Of a stretch of 64,000 nucleotides of DNA, positions 24,996-32,647 are shown piece by piece (positions within the stretch are counted from its first letter, which is position 1; each line of letters starts with the position of its first letter). The position numbers and the translations under genes were made by a program. Below the pieces are notes generated by a model. It had not been told where the DNA came from. It made no database searches and worked only from the letters and a program-made list of their open reading frames with translations. This DNA is from Nostoc sp. XA010 (lineage in GTDB: Bacteria; Cyanobacteriota; Cyanobacteriia; Cyanobacteriales; Nostocaceae): NCBI RefSeq assembly GCF_020829625.1, contig NZ_JAIVFX010000025.1, positions 29,561-93,560 of the forward strand, in the 5' to 3' direction.

Positions 24996-25577
24996 TTACA
25001 AATTATTCTCTACTGAAAGTGACAAAAGAGGGATAAGTCTTATTTCTTCTCTGTTCTTTGACTTCCCGTTACGATGCACAAAACCGTGTCTCTTCTTAAT
25101 TGCTTTAAAAAGCTCCTTCAAATCTTCTGTAAATTCTATATCAAAAGTGTGTTTGTACATTGGTTTAACCTTTTCTAGGTTATGCCACACTTGTGATGAG
25201 AGATATTTCTTAACTTCATCATTAATCTTATCAACCTTAACAAATAACTCATTTAAAGAGAATTTATATTTTGCAAACTCTGGATTCGACTCAACAAATT
25301 TTCTAATTAGTACACGCTCCTTTAGAAGGGTATTAATAAAAGCATCTGATAAAAAAGTCTCTAAAGCGGTAATCACATTGATATAGAGCAATCTAAACAA
25401 ACATTGCTGTACCTCATCCTTATCAAGTGTTATCATCTGATGTAAAGGTTGTAATATGTTGGCAGTTACTTCAGCGTGAAGTAAAGCTTCAATTTTTTCT
25501 AAATCTTTTTGGAAGGTTTTATGAAAATCAGTACTTGATAGAATTATTGAAGAATAGTATTCATCATAATCATTAAG
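24996..25577 (-). pseudogene. HEPN-domain protein, 5'-truncated
   Basis: The first ATG is at 25436 (146 codons), but the frame stays open and protein-like for 47 further codons (YDEYYSSIILSSTDFHKTF and so on) to a TGA at 25578-25580, without any ATG, GTG or TTG. That suggests a lost 5' end. The protein is helical and has the HEPN ribonuclease motif R-x4-H in KKRHGFVHRNGK (Arg116/His121 counted from the ATG). The C-terminus ends early compared with similar proteins. Such HEPN proteins occur in toxin-antitoxin and anti-phage systems. No MNT antitoxin lies beside it. Confidence 0.5.
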
Positions 25578-25591
25578 TCATTTATTGTTAA

Positions 25592-25610
25592 GGCAGGCAT
25601 AAAGCCTGCC
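25592..25610. terminator. Hairpin after chlH
   Basis: GGCAGGC and GCCTGCC with a 5-base loop, 10 bases beyond the chlH stop codon on the minus strand. AT-rich sequence follows, so it is a plausible terminator. Confidence 0.5.
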
Positions 25611-25619
25611 CATGTAATC

Positions 25620-28600
25620 CTAGTCTATCCCTTCAATTCGGTCTTCAACCTCTTGGTACAACTCGCGCAGACGATCTAAATTATCCTCGCTAGTCTCCCA
25701 ATAACCGCGTCCATTCACTTCCAACAAAGTTGATACAATCTTGCGGAAAGAATGGGGATTAAGGTTCAACAACCGTTTCTGCATTTCTTCATCTTTAATG
25801 AAGGTTTCGTTAGTATCCTCATAAATCCAGTTATCCACAGCGCCGGCTGTCGCACTCCAACCTGTTGTATTCACCAACCGCTTGGAGAGTTCGCGCACAC
25901 CTTCGTAACCGTGAGACAGCATCCCCTCGTACCACTTGGGATTTAATAATTTGGTACGCGCATCCAAACGCACGGTTTCTGATAATGTCCGCACTTGGGC
26001 GTTAGCTGTAGTTGTATCTGCAATATAAGATGCTGGTTTTTTACCATCACCCCGCAGACTTGCCACTAGCTTAGTGGGATCTGAATCAAAGTAATGAGAA
26101 ACGTCCGTTAAGCTAATCTCGGAAGAATCCAAATTTTGGAAGGTTGCATCAGCAGTTTTTAATGTGCTTTCAAAAATCTGCCGCGATTCATCCATGATTC
26201 CGGGGTTATCGGAATTGAAGGAGAAGGATTTCCGGTTGAGATACATTTCCTGCAACTCGGCTTCGCTATCCCAAGTGCTGTTTTCTACCGCCAAGTTGAT
26301 ATTTGACGAGTAGGAACCAGAAGCATTGGAGAAAACGCGCGTCGCTGCTTGACGCAGATTAATCCCCATATCTTCAGCTTGCTGCAAAGCGTGTTTGCGA
26401 ACAAAGTTCATTTCTAAGGGTTCATCCGCCTCAGCTGCCATCTTCACCCCTTGATCTAGCAGGTTCATTTGGTTGATGAACAAGTCGCGGAATACACCAG
26501 AACAGTTGATTACCACATCAATTCTGGGGCGTCCCAACTCTTCTAGAGATATCAATTCCAACTTGTTCACCCGTCCCAAGGCATCGGGAACTGGACGCAC
26601 ACCCACCATCCACATAATTTGCGCTAGGGATTCACCGTAAGTTTTGATATTATCGGTTCCCCAAAGGACGCAGGCGATGGTTTCTGGCCATTTTCCTTCG
26701 TTTTCTGCCTTGTTACGTGCCAAAAGCCTATCTACAACGATTTTGGCTGATTGGACTGCTGCTGTTGTGGGGATGGATTGCGGATCTAAAGCATGGATAT
26801 TCTTACCTGTGGGCAATACATCCGGGTTGCGGATGGGATCGCCACCAGGGCCGGGTAGGATGTATTCACCTTCCAAGCCTCTGAGTAATGCCCCTAGTTC
26901 GTTGTCGGCACAAACTTGTTGCAGGCAGAATTCTAAATATTCAAACAGGGGTTTTAGGGCTGCGCTATCAACTTTGGGATAACCTGCTTTATGCAATGAT
27001 TCCACCCAAGGTTCTTTTTTACCCATGTTGAAGAAATTCAACCGGGAAACTAGAGAAACTCGACCTTCAGCGTCAATTTGCTCATGCACAAGGGCGGTAA
27101 CTGCTGCACGGGTTGCTAAGGTGATATCTTGCAATAACTGGACATCTTGTAAAATGCCTCGATCGCTATTTTGGTAAATATCGTCAATTTTACGCCCAAT
27201 GCTGTTAGCAATAATTCCCGGCAAGCCTTGAATTCCTTCTTCTTGACGATCTAGACTAGCAATGTTGACGAGAGTTGCGATCGCTTCTTCTGCACTTGGC
27301 GGTTTCCCAATGACGTGCAAACCACAAGGCAGCAACCGCGACTCGATTTCCATCAACTTGCGGTAGACGTTGCCAACAATATTATCGCGATCGTCAGTAC
27401 TCATGTCTCTGGCATCGGTTTCTGGCAGGTTAATATCCTTATCCAGATTCACGATCCGGCATTTATCCATGATGCTGTTGACAATCGAAACACCGCGTCC
27501 ACTATCTTTCAAGGTTTGGTAGGAAGCAATTAATTCGCTGAGTTCCTTCAAACCTTTATACAAACCAGCATTTTCTGCCGGCGGTGTCAAGTAAGAAATT
27601 GTTTCGGCATAACTCCGACGTTTGGCAATTGTCGCTTCACTCGGATTATTAGCTGCGTAGTAATACAAGTTGGGAATTGAGCCAATCAAGTTATCTGGAT
27701 AACAATCACCAGACATCCCCATCTGTTTACCTGGCATGAATTCCAAGGAACCGTGTGTACCAAAGTGCAGTACAGCATCAGCTTTCCAAACTTGCTCTAG
27801 GTAAGTGTAGTAAGCAGCAAAACCGTGGTGAGGACTAGCTGAACGGGAGAACAACAGCCGCATCGGATCGCCTTCGTAACCAAATGTTGGTTGGACACCG
27901 ATGAAGAGGTTACCGAATTGCTTACCATAAATTAGCAGGTTTTGCCCATCGCTGTTGAGATGTCCGGGAGGTGGGCCCCAGTTTTCCTCTAGGCGTTGAG
28001 AGTAAGGGGTAAGTGCCTCATACTCAGGAACCGACATTTTGTAAGCAACGTTCAGTTCTGGGCTATTGTACTGCGCTTGAGCGTCATGGATGACTTCTTG
28101 CATCAACGCTTCGGCGGATTCTGGCAATTCTGGTAAGTCGTAGCCGTTATTCTTAAGGGCTTTCATCACCTCGTAGATTGAGCCGAATACATCCAAGTAA
28201 GCGGCGGTTCCCACGTTGCCTTTATCTGGCGGGAAACTGAAAACGGTGATGGCGACTTTTTTCTCCAGCTTCGGTTTGCGGCGGAGGTTAGCCCATTTTA
28301 AAGCGCGTTCGGCTACAGCTTCAACCCGATCGCGTAGTGCGATCGCTTTGCCTGTAGTCCCATCTCTACCTGATAAAATTATCGGCTCAATTGCGCCATC
28401 CAATTCAGGAATTGCAATTTGCAAAGCTACTTGAATAGGATGCAAGCCTAAATCGCTATCCATCCACTCTTCTGTGGTTTGGAATACTAAGGGTAACGCC
28501 ACCATATAAGGGCGGTTTAAGCGTTTGAGTGCCTCAATTGCCTTGGGATGGTCTTGTCTGGCTGGGCCACCGACTAAAGCAAAACCAGTCAGCGATATCA

Positions 28601-29606
28601 CTGCATCTACCAACTGTGTGTTGGTATTTGGTTCATAGAAGTAGGCTTCCACAGGCTTGGAGAAATCCAAACCGCCAGCAAACACAGGTAATACCCGTGC
28701 GCCTAGTGCTTCCAACTCCTGCACCATTGCTACATAATGGGCATCATCCCCTGTAACTAGGTGAGTACGTTGCAATACTAAGCCGACACAGGGAGCTAAA
28801 GGATCTTTGAGATCGCTAGAAATATCCTTACGAGCTGTGTACCAATTAAGGTACTCTCTGACATCTTCAAACATACTGGGAGCCAAAGGATGCCAAATCC
28901 CTAAATCGGGATAAACCACAGGCTGTTCGTATGTAGAAGGTGCAAAATTTTGTTTGTCTAAACCTTTAAATACGTATTTATCAGCTAGCATCAGCAAGAA
29001 GTTTTCCAGATTTTCTGGAGAACCACCTAGCCAATACTGAAAACTGAGCATGAAATTTCGGGCATCCTGTGCTTTATCCATTGGTAAAAACTTCAGCACT
29101 TGCGGCAGGGTTCGCAAAAGCTTCAGCATCCCATCTTGGAATCCCGCACCGGATTTTTCTTTGCGTTTCCGCATGAATTGCGCGATCGCACTTTTTGACT
29201 GACCCAACTGTGCCAAAGAAAAGCTGCCCATTTTACTCAGGCGCATTACTTCTGGCATCGAGGGAAAGACAACAGAAACGTCTAGATGATCGCGGTGTGG
29301 TTCTACTGCTGCTACTACTTTCTGTGCTAAGTCTTCGATAAAAATGAGGGAAGCGATGAAGATATTCGCACTCTCAATTTCTCGTTTGAACTCCTCATAG
29401 TTCTCTGGGTCGCGGAGTTCCTCAATCAAGTACCCACTGATTTCAATCGCCAAGTTGGGATTGTTCGCGTTAATCGTGCGAACCGCTTGCGACAAAGCAC
29501 TCTGGTACTGGGACTCAAGCACGACATAGACCACCTTGATTAAATTACGTCCGCGTAAGTTATCAGGCGCAATGTGTCTAATGGTGGACTTGACGTGTGT
29601 GAACAT
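25620..29606 (-). CDS. chlH: Magnesium chelatase subunit H
   Basis: A 1328-aa protein of full family length. It is the porphyrin-binding subunit that, with ChlI and ChlD, inserts Mg2+ into protoporphyrin IX, the first committed step of chlorophyll synthesis. Family-typical stretches include VVYVVLESQYQSALSQAV near the start, WMDSDLGLHPIQVALQIAIPE, KQFGNLFIGVQPTFGYEGDP, and VLHFGTHGSLEFMPGKQMGM in the cobaltochelatase-like core. chlI and chlD are not adjacent. The 5' region of about 600 bases is AT-rich and long enough for complex regulation, though I cannot name sites. Confidence 0.95.
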   Translation of the reverse strand: MFTHVKSTIRHIAPDNLRGRNLIKVVYVVLESQYQSALSQAVRTINANNPNLAIEISGYLIEELRDPENYEEFKREIESANIFIASLIFIEDLAQKVVAAVEPHRDHLDVSVVFPSMPEVMRLSKMGSFSLAQLGQSKSAIAQFMRKRKEKSGAGFQDGMLKLLRTLPQVLKFLPMDKAQDARNFMLSFQYWLGGSPENLENFLLMLADKYVFKGLDKQNFAPSTYEQPVVYPDLGIWHPLAPSMFEDVREYLNWYTARKDISSDLKDPLAPCVGLVLQRTHLVTGDDAHYVAMVQELEALGARVLPVFAGGLDFSKPVEAYFYEPNTNTQLVDAVISLTGFALVGGPARQDHPKAIEALKRLNRPYMVALPLVFQTTEEWMDSDLGLHPIQVALQIAIPELDGAIEPIILSGRDGTTGKAIALRDRVEAVAERALKWANLRRKPKLEKKVAITVFSFPPDKGNVGTAAYLDVFGSIYEVMKALKNNGYDLPELPESAEALMQEVIHDAQAQYNSPELNVAYKMSVPEYEALTPYSQRLEENWGPPPGHLNSDGQNLLIYGKQFGNLFIGVQPTFGYEGDPMRLLFSRSASPHHGFAAYYTYLEQVWKADAVLHFGTHGSLEFMPGKQMGMSGDCYPDNLIGSIPNLYYYAANNPSEATIAKRRSYAETISYLTPPAENAGLYKGLKELSELIASYQTLKDSGRGVSIVNSIMDKCRIVNLDKDINLPETDARDMSTDDRDNIVGNVYRKLMEIESRLLPCGLHVIGKPPSAEEAIATLVNIASLDRQEEGIQGLPGIIANSIGRKIDDIYQNSDRGILQDVQLLQDITLATRAAVTALVHEQIDAEGRVSLVSRLNFFNMGKKEPWVESLHKAGYPKVDSAALKPLFEYLEFCLQQVCADNELGALLRGLEGEYILPGPGGDPIRNPDVLPTGKNIHALDPQSIPTTAAVQSAKIVVDRLLARNKAENEGKWPETIACVLWGTDNIKTYGESLAQIMWMVGVRPVPDALGRVNKLELISLEELGRPRIDVVINCSGVFRDLFINQMNLLDQGVKMAAEADEPLEMNFVRKHALQQAEDMGINLRQAATRVFSNASGSYSSNINLAVENSTWDSEAELQEMYLNRKSFSFNSDNPGIMDESRQIFESTLKTADATFQNLDSSEISLTDVSHYFDSDPTKLVASLRGDGKKPASYIADTTTANAQVRTLSETVRLDARTKLLNPKWYEGMLSHGYEGVRELSKRLVNTTGWSATAGAVDNWIYEDTNETFIKDEEMQKRLLNLNPHSFRKIVSTLLEVNGRGYWETSEDNLDRLRELYQEVEDRIEGID

Positions 29607-30202
29607 GCTTCTTTGGCTCCTTTGATGCGTGTTCTCTGAAGGAAGTTACTAGCGGCATCATCAGCCACAGGTAACTTTGTGATTTTTAGGCAATATGTGT
29701 TTTTTATCAGAAAACGCTTGCCCAGTGGGCATTTTATCGTGTATCTGATACAAATCGATATAAAAAACGAAATATTTCTTTGTAATTGTTGACTATCTTT
29801 AAAAGTACCCACTCACTTGTTTGTAAATTTTTTGTAATACTTATTTTTAATAGTTAAATAACTATTTAGCGATTTTAAGTCATTTAAAAAATTAAAGTCT
29901 GATGAAAAGTTAGAAAATGGGCGAAATATTTATGAATGGCTCGATGATGCGGGGTATAAGAATCAGTCGATAAAGGTTTCAGGCTTAGATTTATCGCCTG
30001 ATAAAGCAGCTGTTAATATAACTAATATAAATATTTAAAATAGTAAGATAGTATTTTTGATTAGTATGAAAATTCCAACTTCTCAATATTTAGATTTTTT
30101 GGAAGATGAATTAAATAATTTAAAATTTAGATAATTGTAAAAGCAATTAATATTAATTTTCTGCCTCAGTCAGACCATGCTTGATAAGCAAACAGGGTAA
30201 AA
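29607..30202. other. Long AT-rich intergenic region with possible gene debris
   Basis: This is the upstream region of chlH. On the plus strand 29853-30038 stays open without a start codon (reads NIYEWLDDAGYKNQ, then KVSGLDLSPDKAAVNIT). It looks like the tail of a lost gene I cannot name. A 22-codon frame at 30067-30135 is too short to judge. Confidence 0.35.
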
Positions 30203-30463
30203 ATGAACTATAAAATTTCTCGCCATGCACAGATAGAGATGGAGCGAAGAAATATACCTCAAGCTTTAGTTGAATCTGTTCTTAATGCTCCTGGGCAAGT
30301 AGTCTCAGAAAAGGAAGGCAGAAAAGTCTACCAGTCAAAAATTGACTTTGGTAGTGGGAAAACATTCTTGCTGCGCGTTATCGTAGTAGATGATATTGAC
30401 CCAGCAGTTGTAATAACCGTATATAAAACTAGTAAGATTGAAAAATACTGGAGAGAAATATGA
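30203..30463 (+). CDS. DUF4258 domain protein (toxin-like)
   Basis: An 86-aa protein with the DUF4258 pattern: ISRHAQIEMERRNIPQALVESVL, then a central beta meander, then a final VVITVYKTSKIEKYW. DUF4258 belongs to the RelE/BrnT-like group of small RNase-fold proteins. Its stop overlaps the next ATG (ATGA), so it is coupled to a DUF2283 gene. Such pairs are widespread in cyanobacteria and are predicted but not generally demonstrated to be toxin-antitoxin modules. Confidence 0.75.
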   Translation: MNYKISRHAQIEMERRNIPQALVESVLNAPGQVVSEKEGRKVYQSKIDFGSGKTFLLRVIVVDDIDPAVVITVYKTSKIEKYWREI

Positions 30464-30657
30464 AAATTACCTATAACCCAGAAGTAGATATATTAAGAAT
30501 TATATTGAGTGATGTACCTATAGAGGATAGTGACGAAGAAAAGCCAGGGGTAATTTTAGATTACGATGAAGACGGAAATATTATCGGGCTAGAAATATTA
30601 GATGCTTCCAAAAGAATCGATAATCCACGTTCCCTAGAGTATTCGATTTCTACATAA
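30460..30657 (+). CDS. DUF2283 domain protein (putative antitoxin)
   Basis: A 65-aa acidic protein: MKITYNPEVDILRIILSD, then PGVILDYDEDGNIIGLEIL, then DASKRI, the full DUF2283 pattern. It is translationally coupled to the DUF4258 gene by a 4-base overlap. Acidity and partner suggest it neutralises the DUF4258 protein, an inference from gene pairing. Confidence 0.8.
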   Translation: MKITYNPEVDILRIILSDVPIEDSDEEKPGVILDYDEDGNIIGLEILDASKRIDNPRSLEYSIST

Positions 30658-30734
30658 TTGATATGTATTGTATTAGATTACAGCTTTTCTTGCCCTTTAA
30701 GCGATCGCGAACTTGCTGAATGTACGATTAACTA

Positions 30735-32006
30735 ATGACTCACGTAGATATTCTCATCCTTTCAAATGGCCCAGGTGAAGTAACAACTTGGGTGCGTCCA
30801 GTAGTCAAGGCGTTGCGGCAAGAACTAGGGAATGACCCTTCTTTAATAAGGATTTCTGTGGTATTATCGCCTTGCTCAAATGCTAGTGGTAAAGAAGCTG
30901 CGATCGCTCTTTCTTACCCAGAAGTAGATAGAGTACAGCCAGCAGAGCATTTTTGGCAATTTTTGCTTTGGGGTAAAACATTTGATAATTGGGACTGGAG
31001 AAGTCACGGTGTAGTTGTTTTCCTCGGTGGCGATCAAATTTTCCCCGTAGTCATAGGCAAAAAACTCGGATATCGCACAGTAGTTTACGCTGAATGGTCA
31101 GCCCGTTGGCATAACTGGATTGATCGCTTTGGCGTAATGAAAGCTGAAGTTGCTGCGGGTGTCCCCCAGAAATATGCTCACAAATTCACCGTTGTCGGTG
31201 ATTTGATGGTAGAAACACAAGAACAAGTCAAAACTGCCTACTCCCTACTCCCTACTCCCCACTCTCCAATCATTGGTTTACTCCCTGGTTCAAAAGCTGC
31301 AAAATTAGCCCAAGGAGTACCATTAGGTCTAGGCATTGCTGAATACGTTCATGCAAAAAGACCTCAAACTAAATTTGTGATTCCTCTAGCCCCAACTTTG
31401 GATTTACAAACTTTAGCTAGTTTTGCCGATCCCCAAAAGAACCCTATTGCTGAAACATTTGGCTTTGGCGGCGCTTCTTTAGTTGTCCCAAAGGATGCTA
31501 CAGTCAAGGCATTTCTCAAAACAACAACAGGCTTAACTGTGGAACTGTGGCAAGAAAACCCTGCATATCACTTATTATCCCAGTGCTGTCTCTGCTTGAC
31601 TACGGTGGGGGCAAACACTGCCGAACTCGGTGCTTTAGGAATGCCAATGATTGTTTTGCTGCCAACACAGCAACTTGATGCCATGCGTGCTTGGGATGGT
31701 TTACCTGGTTTGTTGGCAAATCTGCCAGTGGTAGGTACGCCCTTTACCAATGTGATTAATTGGTTATTCCTAAGATTTGTGAGACGCAAAGGTTTATTAG
31801 CATGGCCAAATATCTGGGCACAGGAAGAGATAGTGCCAGAACTTATGGGTAAACTTCAACCGCAAGAAATTGGGGAAATGGTTTTAGACTTATTAGCCCA
31901 TCCAGAAAAATTGGCTCATATCCGCGCCAAACTCCGTAATATTCGTGGTGAAAGCGGTGCAGCCCAGAAGATAGCACAGATTGTTGGTGAGGAAATTGGG
32001 AAGTAG
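30735..32006 (+). CDS. Lipid-A-disaccharide synthase-related protein (cyanobacterial)
   Basis: A 423-aa GT-B-fold protein. DILILSNGPGEVTTWVRPVV at the N-terminus and IIGLLPGSKAAKL in the middle are characteristic of the cyanobacterial LpxB-related family, a distinct group from classical LpxB. A nucleotide-sugar glycosyltransferase role is inferred, and the acceptor is unknown. A heptamer repeat (CTACTCC type, 31237-31264) lies in the frame just before IIGLLPGSK and encodes the loop SLLPTPHSP, probably tolerated as an interdomain linker. Confidence 0.8.
   Translation: MTHVDILILSNGPGEVTTWVRPVVKALRQELGNDPSLIRISVVLSPCSNASGKEAAIALSYPEVDRVQPAEHFWQFLLWGKTFDNWDWRSHGVVVFLGGDQIFPVVIGKKLGYRTVVYAEWSARWHNWIDRFGVMKAEVAAGVPQKYAHKFTVVGDLMVETQEQVKTAYSLLPTPHSPIIGLLPGSKAAKLAQGVPLGLGIAEYVHAKRPQTKFVIPLAPTLDLQTLASFADPQKNPIAETFGFGGASLVVPKDATVKAFLKTTTGLTVELWQENPAYHLLSQCCLCLTTVGANTAELGALGMPMIVLLPTQQLDAMRAWDGLPGLLANLPVVGTPFTNVINWLFLRFVRRKGLLAWPNIWAQEEIVPELMGKLQPQEIGEMVLDLLAHPEKLAHIRAKLRNIRGESGAAQKIAQIVGEEIGK
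31237..31264 (+). repeat. CTACTCC STRR inside a coding sequence
   Basis: Three to four CTACTCC-like heptamers in the lipid-A-disaccharide-synthase-related gene, translated as YSLLPTPHSP. The same repeat recurs between genes near 48880. Confidence 0.75.
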
Positions 32007-32053
32007 GGGGAGTGGGGAACAATTCAAAATTATTCCTTCACTTTCTTCTCTAC

Positions 32054-32440
32054 CTAATCGGAAGATTCTCCATCCCTGCGCCCAAGTTCATAAATGCCAG
32101 CGCCCATACAAGCTAATATACCTGTACTAATTCCCCAACTTTCACCTAAACTAATTTCCAAAACCCAGTTACATAAAGCACCAACTACCAAAAAAGGCAC
32201 AATGCTAAATAATGAAGCGTAGAAAGAGTTTTGGGATTCTCTGGCTTTACGAGTCTTTTCAAATTCTGACTGGCTGGTATAAAGCGATCGCTCGGCAAAG
32301 TTAAACCAGCGATTAAGTTGCTCGATTACCCATTCATTGACTCTTGATAAACCTAGATATAGGGCCAATGACCACAAACTCGCTCCGGCGATCGCGATCG
32401 TGTCTAACTCAAAGCGGAAAGGCAAAATTTCAGTCAGCAT
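32054..32440 (-). CDS. Hypothetical membrane protein
   Basis: A 128-aa protein with hydrophobic segments at about residues 14-32, 74-94 and 100-118, and a charged central loop (SEFEKTRKARESQNSF). I do not recognise the family. It converges with the glycosyltransferase-like gene and may be independent. Confidence 0.6.
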   Translation of the reverse strand: MLTEILPFRFELDTIAIAGASLWSLALYLGLSRVNEWVIEQLNRWFNFAERSLYTSQSEFEKTRKARESQNSFYASLFSIVPFLVVGALCNWVLEISLGESWGISTGILACMGAGIYELGRRDGESSD

Positions 32441-32647
32441 TGCTTATGGGAGTCCTGCAAAGGGTTGACTTTAGCTTTTAGTAGATGCTAAATAAACCTC
32501 TTGTGCAATTTTAAGCATAAAGGTTAACCAGATTTCAACTACTTGGCAAATTTCCTGCTCTTCTAAGCTAGTAGTCTTTCAGTTGTATAAGGTTGCAGTG
32601 TGTTATTTGTCATAGCAAAATCGAGAAACAGCCGCATCCTTAGTATA

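Noticed and set aside
24901..25386. 161-codon plus-strand frame
   Set aside because: It is antisense to the HEPN remnant, whose minus-strand translation carries the motif.
29540..29812. 90-codon minus-strand frame overlapping the chlH start
   Set aside because: Out of frame with chlH and without protein-like features.
30067..30135. 22-codon plus-strand frame upstream of the DUF4258 gene
   Set aside because: Too short to judge and no ribosome binding site or conserved pattern.
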